Shown one piece after another: positions 1 to 7,944 of a stretch of DNA of 34,213 bases (its first letter is position 1; each line of letters begins with the position of its first letter). A program made the position numbers and the translations under genes. The notes under the pieces are model-generated. The model ran no database searches, was not told the origin of the DNA, and was given only the letters and a program-made list of their open reading frames with translations. Source of the stretch: an uncultured Collinsella sp. (GTDB lineage Bacteria; Actinomycetota; Coriobacteriia; Coriobacteriales; Coriobacteriaceae); NCBI GenBank assembly GCA_934650975.1, contig CAKUFW010000015.1, positions 1-34,213 of the forward strand, in the 5' to 3' direction.

Positions 1-572
1 GCTAAATAGCCATTTAGCTTAGAGTTTGCTTGCTGCTTTGCGTATATCGCGTCAAGTATAGAAACAATTTGACGCTGAACCTCAGTTTGCGGTAAATCGA
101 TTTCGATTCGTGCCACGTCCTTGGGATGGACACGGAATACCTTCATACCTCTCGTGTACTGTCGGAGCTCTCTGATAAAGCGCGGAGAGCTCATAAGATA
201 GTTGAGGTAAGCCGGCACGACGAGGTCTCGGCGATTGACGCGTACGATGGTTGTTTCAGTGCCTGAAATGGTAGGCTTTTCCTTTGGATTGTTAAACAAG
301 TAGGCATGACCAAGGTCATCGACTGTCTCTGAGGTCAGCACATATACGATGTCTTGGTCTCTGAGACGCTGACTGTCTTTTATCTTTTCGTTGTTGAGGA
401 TGTATGGGATGGGTTTTGCGGGGTCTTCAACGTCGATGTGTAGGTCGAAACCTTTGTAAAGATCTCCATAGTGAATGTAAAGATAGGCGCCCTTATCGTA
501 CATGCGGGTGCGGGGGACGCTGGCGCCGCGGTAGAAGCTACAAACGTCACCAAGTGTGACTCTACATCCCAT
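1..572 (-). CDS. hsdS: Type I restriction-modification specificity subunit HsdS (partial, 3' end outside window)
   Basis: DNA-sequence recognition subunit of the type I restriction enzyme encoded with the two genes upstream; it would direct the methylase and the translocase/nuclease to a bipartite target. About 190 residues are visible and the frame is still open at the left edge. The start reads MGCRVTLGDVCSFYRGA, like the beginning of a target recognition domain. The visible end (IEIDLPQTEVQRQIVSILD, then a Lys/Gln-rich helix) matches the conserved close of a TRD and the start of the central helical spacer. The ATG at 570-572 overlaps the end of hsdM by 11 bases. A strong Shine-Dalgarno (GGAGG, complement of 582-586) lies 9 bases upstream, inside hsdM, and decides this start. 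Coupled translation with hsdM is likely. The second TRD is outside the window, so specificity or DNA inversion cannot be judged. Confidence 0.9.
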   Translation of the reverse strand, partial: MGCRVTLGDVCSFYRGASVPRTRMYDKGAYLYIHYGDLYKGFDLHIDVEDPAKPIPYILNNEKIKDSQRLRDQDIVYVLTSETVDDLGHAYLFNNPKEKPTISGTETTIVRVNRRDLVVPAYLNYLMSSPRFIRELRQYTRGMKVFRVHPKDVARIEIDLPQTEVQRQIVSILDAIYAKQQANSKLNGYL

Positions 573-2085
573 AACCAATCGCCTCCAGATTCTTTTTAAT
601 CTGCTCCTGCAAGCGGTTGGACTCTTCAAAGCACTTTGAAATCTCGCTAGTCAGGCGCGCCATCTTCTCTTCGAACGGTTCGCCATCGTCTTCGACTTCA
701 GCAATGCCTACGTAGCGACCGGGCGTCAGGATGAAATCTTGCTTAGCGATTTCATCCAAATCCGCTATGGCGCTGAACCCCTTCACGGGCTCGAACTCAC
801 CCTTACGGAAGGAGTCGAATGCGGATGCAACTTTGTTGATATCATCTTCGGTAAACTCACGTAGTTTGCGGGAAACCATGGTACCCATTTCGCGGGCATC
901 GATGAATAGAGTCTTGCCGGACTGGGCTTTCTTCTTATTCAGAATCCACAGGCATACGGGAATTTGGGTGCTGTAGAACAGCTGGCCTGGCATGGCCACA
1001 ATGCCCTCGATCAAATCGTCCTCTACGATGGCACGTCGAATGTCGCCCTCACCGCTCGTCTGGCTCGAGAGCGACCCGTTTGCCAATACGAGGCCAATCT
1101 TGCCTGCGCCGTTAAGATGCCAAATCATATGCTGCATCCAAGCGAAGTTGGCGTTACCCGTGGGCGGTGTGCCGTACTTCCAACGTACGTCTTCTTGCAG
1201 CGCTTCGCCGCCCCAGTTCTTAAGATTGAAAGGTGGGTTTGCCAGTACAAAATCGAACTTTTCATTCTTGTGCTGATCGGCACTGAAGGTGTCGGCATAG
1301 TTGCCCAAGTCAGCCTCGATGCCGCGAATTCCGAGGTTCATCTTTGCGAGCTTCCACGTGGTAGGGTTGCTTTCCTGGCCAAAGATGGTGATGTCCTGCA
1401 CCACGTTGCCGCCATGGTGCTCGACGAAGGCGGCGGACTGCACGAACATGCCTCCGCTACCACAGCAGGGGTCGTACACACGACCGTGGAAAGGCTGGAG
1501 GATTTCCACCAGCGTGCGCACGATGCACGACGGTGTATAGAACTCGCCGGCGTTTTTGCCTTCCATTGATGCGAATTTCTGCAGGCAATATTCGTATGCG
1601 CGCCCTAACAGGTCTTTCTCGCTCTCGTTGTCGGTCATTTGTACGTTTGTGAATAAGTCAACGACGTCGCCTAGGCGCCGCTTATCTAGTTCGGGACGAG
1701 CGAAGTTCTTGGGCAGCACGTCTTTGAGCTTGTCGTTCTCGCGCTCGATGGCACGCATGGCATTGTCAATGATCTGGCCAACTTCGGGCGTATGCGCCGC
1801 CTGTGAGATGTTCGCCCAACGTGCTTCTTCGGGAACGAAGAAGATATTCTGCTCCATATAGCAGTCGCGATCTTCCTCGTCGCCGTAGCCTTCTGCGACG
1901 AGTTCTAGGTACCGTTCGTCGAAACGATCCGAGAGATACTTAAGGAAAATGAGGCCTAATACGACGTTTTTGTACTCGGCAGCGTCCAAGTTGCCGCGCA
2001 GCACATCTGCGGCGTTCCACAATTGGCCTTCAAAGCCAACGTCGGCCGTGTTCTTCTTGGTGTCCTTAGCTTTGCTTTTAGCCAT
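562..2085 (-). CDS. hsdM: Type I restriction-modification DNA methyltransferase subunit HsdM
   Basis: N6-adenine methyltransferase subunit of the type I complex: it modifies the host target and, with HsdS and HsdR, forms the restriction complex. The 507 residues are a normal length. An N-terminal HsdM helical domain (about 18-150) precedes the N6_Mtase domain. GEFYTP lies at 180-185, SAM-binding motif I (DPCCGSGG) at about 205-212 and catalytic motif IV NPPF at 283-286, all intact. The ATG at 2085 follows a GGGAG ribosome site (complement of 2096-2100) that overlaps the hsdR stop codon; only 14 bases separate the genes. It overlaps hsdS downstream, so R, M and S form one transcript in that order. 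Confidence 0.97.
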   Translation of the reverse strand: MAKSKAKDTKKNTADVGFEGQLWNAADVLRGNLDAAEYKNVVLGLIFLKYLSDRFDERYLELVAEGYGDEEDRDCYMEQNIFFVPEEARWANISQAAHTPEVGQIIDNAMRAIERENDKLKDVLPKNFARPELDKRRLGDVVDLFTNVQMTDNESEKDLLGRAYEYCLQKFASMEGKNAGEFYTPSCIVRTLVEILQPFHGRVYDPCCGSGGMFVQSAAFVEHHGGNVVQDITIFGQESNPTTWKLAKMNLGIRGIEADLGNYADTFSADQHKNEKFDFVLANPPFNLKNWGGEALQEDVRWKYGTPPTGNANFAWMQHMIWHLNGAGKIGLVLANGSLSSQTSGEGDIRRAIVEDDLIEGIVAMPGQLFYSTQIPVCLWILNKKKAQSGKTLFIDAREMGTMVSRKLREFTEDDINKVASAFDSFRKGEFEPVKGFSAIADLDEIAKQDFILTPGRYVGIAEVEDDGEPFEEKMARLTSEISKCFEESNRLQEQIKKNLEAIGYGM

Positions 2086-2099
2086 GCTGTTTTAACTCC

Positions 2100-5000
2100 C
2101 TATGCTGCATTGTCGGCCCAGAGTTCGCACTGATCCATCACGGTGGCCAGTGCCGACTCCATGCCCTCTGGCGGATACTTATGATGTTTGAGCAGACGCT
2201 TAATTGCAACACGCATGGCAGCGCGAGCACTTTGCTTTTTCTGCCAATCGACCGTGCGCATTTCGCGCATCTTCGCAGCGAGCTCTTGCGTGATGGCGAC
2301 CAGCTCGTCATTTCTTTCGCGATAATAATCAGCGACTGCTTGCGGCTGTGTTAGCGCCTCGTAAAACGCAAACTCCTCTTCGCTAAGCCCAAGCTCCTTT
2401 GCCTTTTGGTTTTCGGAAAGCATCTCCTTTGCCATCTTGAGCATTTCTTCAAACACTTCAGCGTTTGTGAGCTGTCCGTTGAGATAGCCATTTACCATGC
2501 TTTGCATGAGTTCTGAGTACTTCTTTGCCTGCGTTATGCTCTTCCTGCGGTAGCCCTTAATTTGGTCGTCGATGAGTTTTTTCAACAGCTCGTAAGCCAG
2601 GTTCCTCTCTTTCATGTGCGAGAGGCTCGACAGAAACTTGGGATCAAAAATCGAAACCGTTTCGTCTTCCACCTTAAACAGGTCTATCACGCCGTCGGTA
2701 TGGACGATGTTCTGCTCAAGTAGTGCATTGATACGTTCGTTCACCTGCTTAAGGGTAAGCTTGCCTCCGCTTTTGCTGCGGGTGCCGCCCTGCTCGGTGA
2801 GCTGAAGGATAAGCTCTCGAACAACCTGGAAATAGCCAGCCTCGACGCGCTGCATGTCAGTTGCACGGCTCTTGGCGAGTCCATAGGCCTTGAGCATAAC
2901 TCCTGCCTGTTCCACAAAATCACGGGTGGCGTCTTCGTCGCCGGGTGCGAGGATGTGGTTTACTCCGCCCGTTATGAGTTCGCTTCGACGTGCGGCGGAC
3001 TCGGTGACCATGAATTCCGAATAGTCGTATCCAAACATCTTGTCGCGACAGACTGCCAGCTTTTCCAAGAACTTAGGATAGGCTGTTTTGCCAATATCCA
3101 TGTCGCCGTATTTCTTTTGGTCGCGCTTGGTGTAGTCCTTCATAGCGCGTTTGAGGGCGTTGGCTATGCCAACGTAGTCAACAACCAATCCGCCGACCTT
3201 GTCTTTGTATACTCGGTTTACGCGTGCGATTGCCTGCATCAGGTTATATCCGCGCATGGGTTTATACACATACATTGTGGCAAGGCTCGGAACGTCAAAA
3301 CCGGTGAGCCACATGTCTACGACGATTACGATTTTGAGCGGGTCGGCGTCATCTTTAAAGCGCTTCGCCATCTCCTTAACATGGGCCTTATTGCCTACGA
3401 CGTCGAACCACCACTCGGGGTCCTGATTGCCCATGGTCATGACGACGCCGAGCTTGCCCTCGTCCTTCCAGGAGGGTCGCAGCTCGCATATACGTTGATA
3501 TATGGCCATGGCGGCGGGGCGCGAATACGCAACGATCATCGCCTTGCCGGTGAGTTCGTGTGCGCGGTTAGTCTCATAGTGCTCTACGATGTCCTGACAC
3601 AGGGCGTCGATGACTTCGGGTGCGCCTAGTACAGCGTCCAGATTTGCAAAGTTACGCTTGCTCGCGTCAATGGTCTCGGCGTTAGCCTGTTCGGTGAGCT
3701 TTTCGTACTCATCGTCAACTTTTGCAAGGATGCCCTGGTCCAGCTTGAGCGCGACGACGCGGCTCTCGTAGAACACGGGCCGAGTTGCGTCGTCCTCCAC
3801 TGCCTGAGTCATGTCGTAGACGTCAATATAATCGCCGAAAACCTCGCGAGTCGATCGATCTTCGGCAGAAATGGGCGTGCCGGTAAAGCCGATGAAGGTC
3901 GCGTTCGGAAGGGCGCGGCGGATGAGCAGTGCGGTGCCGGTGTGCTTCTTGCCGTCGCGGTCGTACTTCTCCTCGAATCCGTACTGTCCGCGGTGCGCCT
4001 CGTCCACCATCACCACGACGTTTTCGCGCTCGGAGAGGGCGGCGGCCTCCTCCTCGAACTTTTGCATGGTGGTGAAAATTATGCCGTTGGCACGACGGCT
4101 CGAGATCTGCTGCGCAAGGTCGGTTCGGCTCTGCGCCTGAACAGGCGTCTGACGCAGGAAGTCTGAGCACCTGGAGAACTGCGCGAACAGCTGCGAGTCG
4201 AGGTCATTGCGGTCGGTGATCACCACGATGGTGGGGCTGTCGAGCTTCTCTTCGAGCAGGTGGGCTAGGAAAACCATCGAAAGTGACTTGCCCGAGCCCT
4301 GCGTGTGCCAGAAGACACCGCCCTTGCCGTTGCCGCCGATGGCCTCATGCACGCTCTCGAGGGCTTTGTTCACCGCGAAGTACTGATGGTACCCCGCGAG
4401 GATCTTAGCGTCCTCGGAGAACAGGATAAAGTTCTTCAGGATATCGATGAGTCGCTCCTTGGGGAGCATGCCGTCCAGGGGCGTCTTCCAATCGGCGTAC
4501 TGGGTGGCCTCATAGCTTCCGTCGACACTCTTCCACTCCACGAAGCGTGATTCGTTGGCGGTGATTGTGCCGACCTTGGTGTGAAGCATGTCGCTGATGA
4601 CGCAGAAGGCGTTGTAGACGAAAAGCGATGGAATCTGTCGTTTGTAGTTTTGAATCTGCTGGTAGGCATCTTCGCTGTCAGCGTCGGCTCGGGCGGGTGA
4701 CTTCAGTTCAAAGAGAACGAGCGGAAGTCCGTTTACGAACACGATGACATCTGGGCGTTTGTTGGTGCCGCGCTCGATGAAGGTCCACTGGTTAACGACG
4801 TGGAAGCAGTTCTTTTCGGGATTGTCGTAATCGATCAAGCGCACTATGTCTGCGTGCTCTTCTTTGCCGTCAAACCAGCTTGCCTCCACACCGTTTTGGA
4901 GCATGTCCATAAAGATGTTGTTTTTTGCGATGAGGTCGCTGCCCTCGATTTCCTTTAGTTTAGTTATTGAGGCATCAATCGCGCGCCGATTGAGCGTTGG

Positions 5001-5189
5001 GTTAATGTTCTCAAGAGCAGGCCCGATGACGTCAGGTAAGAAAGCGTCGTCAAACGCGTCGGAGGAGCGAGCGACGTCTGGTCCATAGAGATGCTCATAT
5101 CCCAGATTCGTCTGCAAGTGGTCAATGATGCCTTGTTCGAAAGCATCCTCATTAAATGACGTTGAGGAGCTGTATTCGACAGCAATCAT
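2100..5189 (-). CDS. hsdR: Type I restriction endonuclease/translocase subunit HsdR
   Basis: Motor and nuclease subunit of the type I system: ATP-driven DNA translocation followed by cleavage of unmodified DNA. About 1029 residues, normal for the family. The N-terminal PD-(D/E)XK nuclease has RPDV then LVLFELKSP, with the catalytic Asp near 149 and Glu/Lys near 163/165. The superfamily 2 helicase follows, with Walker A TQGSGKS near 298-304, VDEAH near 397-401 and FTGTP further on. The frame opens at a GTG (5195), but the Shine-Dalgarno AAGGAG (complement of 5195-5200) overlaps that GTG and sits 5 bases before the ATG at 5189, so I chose the ATG. First gene of the R-M-S operon. A TAGAAT (complement of 5243-5248) may be its -10 box, with no clear -35. 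All key residues are intact, so the enzyme should be active. Confidence 0.97.
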   Translation of the reverse strand: MIAVEYSSSTSFNEDAFEQGIIDHLQTNLGYEHLYGPDVARSSDAFDDAFLPDVIGPALENINPTLNRRAIDASITKLKEIEGSDLIAKNNIFMDMLQNGVEASWFDGKEEHADIVRLIDYDNPEKNCFHVVNQWTFIERGTNKRPDVIVFVNGLPLVLFELKSPARADADSEDAYQQIQNYKRQIPSLFVYNAFCVISDMLHTKVGTITANESRFVEWKSVDGSYEATQYADWKTPLDGMLPKERLIDILKNFILFSEDAKILAGYHQYFAVNKALESVHEAIGGNGKGGVFWHTQGSGKSLSMVFLAHLLEEKLDSPTIVVITDRNDLDSQLFAQFSRCSDFLRQTPVQAQSRTDLAQQISSRRANGIIFTTMQKFEEEAAALSERENVVVMVDEAHRGQYGFEEKYDRDGKKHTGTALLIRRALPNATFIGFTGTPISAEDRSTREVFGDYIDVYDMTQAVEDDATRPVFYESRVVALKLDQGILAKVDDEYEKLTEQANAETIDASKRNFANLDAVLGAPEVIDALCQDIVEHYETNRAHELTGKAMIVAYSRPAAMAIYQRICELRPSWKDEGKLGVVMTMGNQDPEWWFDVVGNKAHVKEMAKRFKDDADPLKIVIVVDMWLTGFDVPSLATMYVYKPMRGYNLMQAIARVNRVYKDKVGGLVVDYVGIANALKRAMKDYTKRDQKKYGDMDIGKTAYPKFLEKLAVCRDKMFGYDYSEFMVTESAARRSELITGGVNHILAPGDEDATRDFVEQAGVMLKAYGLAKSRATDMQRVEAGYFQVVRELILQLTEQGGTRSKSGGKLTLKQVNERINALLEQNIVHTDGVIDLFKVEDETVSIFDPKFLSSLSHMKERNLAYELLKKLIDDQIKGYRRKSITQAKKYSELMQSMVNGYLNGQLTNAEVFEEMLKMAKEMLSENQKAKELGLSEEEFAFYEALTQPQAVADYYRERNDELVAITQELAAKMREMRTVDWQKKQSARAAMRVAIKRLLKHHKYPPEGMESALATVMDQCELWADNAA

Positions 5190-5369
5190 ACGCACTCCTT
5201 ACCTTATGCTTCTTCGACGTTGGCGAGCCTGTCCACCATTGCATTCTAGCAGTTAGCCTTGCAAAAATTGGTACATCTGACACCTGTTGGTCGCCATTTC
5301 CTTATCGGTTGATCGCATCAGAATGACAGGTAGTGACAGGGCTCGCTTATTTATTAAATCGACTTCAAT

Positions 5370-5654
5370 TTACAGGCGCTCGTGTTGCGACAGTTGTCCA
5401 AGCGCTTGCTTGAAGCTGTTGTTGGTGATCTTGAGGTCGTTTCCCGCTTGCATTTTAATGAGTGTCGGGTAATCGTCCGGATTGTTCTCAACGCGAGCGA
5501 TGAAACTCGAGGCCTCATCGGCGCCCGGAGTTGGGTCGCATGGATTGTCTGTTCTGTTGGCCGCACTGGCGCTGTTTCTTTGTTCTCGTTCGCGCGATAT
5601 CTGCTTGTGGCTGTAGATGTAAATTAACGGTGGAGCGGCTGCAAAAGAGCCGTC
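5370..5654 (-). pseudogene. Decayed reading frame, C-terminal fragment of an unidentified protein
   Basis: On the minus strand a frame stays open from the TAA at 5655-5657 to a stop at 5370-5372, about 94 codons, without a credible start codon. Its last 50 codons read like genuine coding sequence: a run such as ASSFIARVENNPDDYPTL followed by NNSFKQALGQLSQHERL, with mostly C/G third positions and a polar, helix-forming composition. The only internal ATG lacks a ribosome site. I do not recognise the family. It lies directly upstream of hsdR in a gap with no other gene, so I read it as the remnant of an accessory gene whose 5' part was lost. It could also be a chance open frame. Confidence 0.35.
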
Positions 5655-5741
5655 TTACTGGGTAAAATCAGGTTGTGCCGCGGAACCCGCTCCTCAGCTA
5701 GTCACACTTCGGAAGCGCGGGCAACGCAGGTGCTATCGTCT

Positions 5742-5768
5742 AAAGGGCCGGCTGCAACCGGCCCTTTT
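5742..5768. terminator. Bidirectional intrinsic terminator
   Basis: GGGCCGG, loop CTGCAA, CCGGCCC with flanking AAA and TTTT on opposite sides, so it can end transcripts from both directions. It lies just after the stop of the 30-codon minus-strand ORF (5790) and about 75 bases after the plus-strand TAAAAT at 5663. Confidence 0.8.
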
Positions 5769-5789
5769 CATGACTCCCTTCGCTATCCG

Positions 5790-5882
5790 TTACTGCTTAT
5801 ATTCCCGCCAGATCGAGTAGAGGTTCCGGGCAATGCCGGTCACATACATCGAGAGGCGCAGGATTTCAAGAAACAAGTTCAT
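5790..5882 (-). CDS. Small hydrophobic/basic peptide (30 aa), candidate type I toxin or leader peptide
   Basis: ATG at 5880-5882 to TAA at 5790-5792, 30 residues beginning MNLFLEILRLSMYVTG and ending in WREYKQ. The N-terminal two thirds are rich in Leu, Ile, Met and Val and the C-terminus is charged, so it could form a short amphipathic or membrane-inserting helix. The ribosome site GGGGTGA ends 5 bases before the ATG, a good match. A bidirectional terminator follows 22 bases after the stop, and a TAAAAT lies about 60 bases upstream at 5942-5947. No family is recognised. The size, charge pattern and compact unit fit a type I toxin; a translated leader or a chance ORF are the alternatives. Confidence 0.45.
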   Translation of the reverse strand: MNLFLEILRLSMYVTGIARNLYSIWREYKQ

Positions 5883-6000
5883 AGGCTTCACCCCAATCGG
5901 AGATCGGAGCGTTGCCCGCAGGCGGATTCCGCGGCGGTCTAGATTTTACCCCATAGGCCGCGGTGGGAGACATCTATCCCGTTTCTGCTAAAGAGGCGCC

Positions 6001-6789
6001 CTAAAACAGGCAGCTCTCGATTAGCTCTTTTCCGCGCAGGGTGTCAATCCACTCTTGTGGGATGGCGTCGATGCCGTATGCCGTGCCTGCGAGCGCGCCG
6101 GCGACGGCTGCGGTGGTGTCGGTGTCGTCGCCCAGGTTGACGGCGGCAAGGACGCAATCTTCGTAACTGTTGGTGTTGACAAAGCACCAGCTGGCGGCCT
6201 TAAGGGTGTCGCGCACGAAGCCGCCAGACCTGATTCCACGCTCGGGCACGTCTTTCAGCTGCAGCGCCCACGAGGGGAGCGTGCCGTTCATCACATCCCT
6301 CATCAGCTCGACAAATATGATGCATGCGTCGGTCGATGTTCTGTGGGCGTGCGTAATCGCGGAGACCTCGCCGATCTCTTCGTCTGTCGTATCGGTGAAC
6401 GCCAGGGGCGCGATGCGCATGAGCGATCCGTTGCCGTTGTCGCGCTCGCCGGAGCCTCCTTTGCCGGTGTGCAAGGCGCGGGCGGTCGTGCCGCCGTAAT
6501 CGAAAACGCCGTCGATCGTATACTCGCCACGGGCAATCCAGTTTACGAACTTGTCGCGCATGTCTGCGGTGTCGATATGCCCGAGCTCCCTAATCGAGTC
6601 GCAGGTAGCAAGCGTCATAGATGTGTCGTCGCTCCAGGTGCCGGCGGGCTGCCCATGCGTGCCGTAGCTGATCATGTCCGTGCATCCGAACGTGCCTCGG
6701 GGCCTGAACTCGTAGGGAACGCCCAGCGCGTCGCCGACGGCGAGCCCATAGATGCAGTCGCGTAGTGTTGTTTTCGGTCTGCCTGTCAT
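6001..6789 (-). CDS. ADP-ribosylglycohydrolase family protein (DraG-like)
   Basis: Member of the ADP-ribosylglycohydrolase family, cytoplasmic enzymes that remove ADP-ribose from proteins or small molecules using two divalent metal ions. 262 residues. The family signatures are complete: GLAVGDALGVPYEF near 15-28, TWSDDTSM near 51-58 (metal-binding Asp pair), GNGSLMRIAPLA near 119-130, and LGDDTDTTAAVAGALAG near 219-235 (second metal-binding DDxDT). The frame could start at a TTG (6840), but the ATG at 6789 has AAGGTG about 7 bases upstream and the family begins here. It is transcribed alone. No DraT-like transferase is seen nearby, so the substrate is unknown; other paralogs act on DNA, ADP-ribosyl-arginine or acyl-ADP-ribose. 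Confidence 0.93.
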   Translation of the reverse strand: MTGRPKTTLRDCIYGLAVGDALGVPYEFRPRGTFGCTDMISYGTHGQPAGTWSDDTSMTLATCDSIRELGHIDTADMRDKFVNWIARGEYTIDGVFDYGGTTARALHTGKGGSGERDNGNGSLMRIAPLAFTDTTDEEIGEVSAITHAHRTSTDACIIFVELMRDVMNGTLPSWALQLKDVPERGIRSGGFVRDTLKAASWCFVNTNSYEDCVLAAVNLGDDTDTTAAVAGALAGTAYGIDAIPQEWIDTLRGKELIESCLF

Positions 6790-6851
6790 GGGAAACACCT
6801 TTTGTACTTTGGATTGAGAATGCACGGCAATCTGCGGCAATGTGTCCAGCT

Positions 6852-6880
6852 CAATTCGGGACGCAGTGAGTCCCGAATTG
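6852..6880. other. Perfect 11-bp inverted repeat upstream of the ADP-ribosylglycohydrolase gene
   Basis: CAATTCGGGAC, 7-base loop GCAGTGA, GTCCCGAATTG, with further partial pairing outside. There is no T-run, so it is not a simple terminator. It lies 62 bases upstream of the ATG at 6789 and downstream of the HicB-like gene. It may be an operator, a structured leader or an extragenic palindrome. The inner GGGACGCAGT also resembles the unit of the array at 24531-24820. Confidence 0.5.
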
Positions 6881-6910
6881 GGAGAGCTTGTCAGCTAATC
6901 TGACAAATGA

Positions 6911-6948
6911 AAAACCCGCAACGCTATTGCTTTATACAGCAATAGGGG
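6911..6948 (-). terminator. Possible terminator of the HicB-like gene
   Basis: CTATTGC (6924-6930) pairs with GCAATAG (6939-6945), overlapping the stop codon. On the minus strand an additional CCC/GGG pairing and a TTTTT run (complement of 6911-6914 and neighbours) follow after about 9 bases. The spacing makes it an untypical terminator. Confidence 0.4.
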
Positions 6949-7384
6949 CCTCTTTCGGGCGTCCTGCCTTTGGTGCGTCGGCGAGTCGTGCCTCGATGGA
7001 AGCTTTGGACACCATGCGCTTGGTGCCATCCTTCCATGAATCCAACAGTTCAGCATTTATAAGTTGCGATACTCTTGCCGAGCTAACGCCAAGCATACGC
7101 GCGGCATCCGCTGCGGTGACGGCGGGGATGTCGCCGAGTTCGCGGCTGACGGCCACGGCGATAATCTTGCCACCGTGCTGCGGCTCGTGGCCAAAGCCCG
7201 GCGCAGGCAGGTCGACGCCGCCCATAAGGTGATCGTCGACCATGCATGCAAGAAAATCAGCTGCGCTTTCGATAGCGTCGTTTAGATCGGAGCCAAACGT
7301 TCCTTCTCCGCCCAGCGAGCCACTTGGCACAGCATCGACAATGCCGTCCGAATCAAAGAACTCGAATTCCCATGCGTAAACCAT
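6932..7384 (-). CDS. Orphan HicB-like antitoxin with C-terminal helix-turn-helix
   Basis: 150 residues. The N-terminal half (about 1-75) has the HicB pattern: aromatic/acidic strand (WEFEFFDSDG), short Gly-rich loop, EGTFGSDLNDAIESAADFL helix, then a loop ending VDLPAPG. The C-terminal part has a helix-turn-helix (VTAADAARMLGVSSARVSQL near 90-110) and a basic tail (KAGRPKE). HicB proteins neutralise the mRNA interferase HicA and repress their own operon. No HicA-like ORF is present on either side within 400 bases, so this may be a solitary regulator derived from an antitoxin. The ATG at 7384 is preceded by AGGAGG at 6 bases spacing, which rules out the longer frame starting upstream at 7513. 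Confidence 0.75.
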   Translation of the reverse strand: MVYAWEFEFFDSDGIVDAVPSGSLGGEGTFGSDLNDAIESAADFLACMVDDHLMGGVDLPAPGFGHEPQHGGKIIAVAVSRELGDIPAVTAADAARMLGVSSARVSQLINAELLDSWKDGTKRMVSKASIEARLADAPKAGRPKEAPIAV

Positions 7385-7520
7385 GCAAGACCTCCTCCGA
7401 CGCCGGCGATTTGAGGAACATCCTAAGAGCCCACCAAGCGCATCGAACACCTTTATTGCCTCTAGTTTAAGGCCTCGTGCGGACGCGTTTTGGTGCCCTG
7501 CGCGTGACCGCAAAAAGGGT

Positions 7521-7549
7521 TTGCAGTGACTAAAATGTGGTCATAGAGA
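7521..7549 (+). promoter_or_regulatory. Possible promoter of the frameshifted gene
   Basis: TTGCAG (7521-7526), 17-base spacer, TAGAGA (7544-7549). Both boxes match the sigma-70 consensus moderately. The GTG start of the pseudogene lies 34 bases downstream. Confidence 0.35.
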
Positions 7550-7582
7550 TGGTTTTATCGAACTCCATGGGGGGTGACGCGC

Positions 7583-7851
7583 GTGGATAACAACACGTTG
7601 CTGTTTCACGATAAGGGTGCCGGCGTTTCAAGGGAATAAGCATCTATCCCAATCGTGTCGAGGCGGTCGTGAAGAACAACTTCTTCGATACCCATACCAA
7701 GATCGTCTACCTCAAGGACATTACGGGTGTCAACGGGGTCAAGGGTAAGCGCGTGCTCCTCCGTAATAGGTTGCTGACCGCCTGCACCTTCAGCCCCAGC
7801 AGCCGCGCGAAGGCGCAGGAATTCGTGGGCACTCTGAACATGGTGATGTGA
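7583..7851 (+). pseudogene. Frameshifted small PH-like/SHOCT-associated-type protein
   Basis: A GTG at 7583 with GGGGGGTGA 5 bases upstream opens a frame reading VDNNTLLFHDKGAGVSRE, then TAA. The next frame takes over at that point (GISIYPNRVEAVVKNNFFD) and stays open to TGA at 7849-7851. Restoring one G in the GGG run near 7629-7631 would join the parts into one protein of about 90 residues. The downstream part (strand-rich, KIVYLKDITGVNG, then LTACTFSPSSRAKAQEF) resembles small bacterial PH-like domains. It is either a real single-base deletion or a sequencing error in a homopolymer; no canonical slippery heptamer for programmed shifting is present. Confidence 0.7.
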
Positions 7852-7869
7852 CCGGGCGCTTTCGGACAC

Positions 7870-7909
7870 AAAAACCGGGATGCAAGGAGTCGCACCTTGC
7901 ATCCCGGTT
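7870..7909 (-). terminator. Strong intrinsic terminator of lipoprotein gene 1
   Basis: A perfect 15-bp stem (7873-7887 with 7895-7909, starting AACCGGGATGCAAGG), 7-base loop AGTCGCA, followed on the minus strand by TTTTT. It lies 35 bases after the lipoprotein stop. It may also stop plus-strand readthrough from the pseudogene. Confidence 0.9.
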
Positions 7910-7944
7910 GAGCTAAAACGGCGCTGCTGCATGCCGTTGGAGCT

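Larger units (their letters stand above)
5660..5951. repeat. Inverted-repeat-bounded cassette of about 290 bp with a central bidirectional terminator
   Basis: The ends match as inverted copies: GGGTAAAATC at 5660-5669 and its complement at 5942-5951. Further in, both arms carry CCGCGGAA.CCGC (about 5678-5690 and 5919-5934) and then GCGGGCAACGC (about 5716-5727 and 5909-5919), in the same order. Each arm thus presents a TAAAAT that could be a -10 box, pointing inward toward the hairpin at 5742-5768. Inside, on the minus strand, is a 30-codon ORF with a ribosome site. Convergent transcription into a shared terminator resembles par/Fst-like type I toxin-antitoxin loci, but a non-autonomous mobile element with terminal inverted repeats would also fit. 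No good -35 boxes and no clear target-site duplication were found. Confidence 0.5.

Noticed and set aside
7623..7640. Programmed -1 frameshift site in the PH-like pseudogene
   Set aside because: The sequence at the junction (TCAAGGGAA) does not form an X-XXY-YYZ slippery heptamer and no downstream pseudoknot is evident; a simple indel is more likely.
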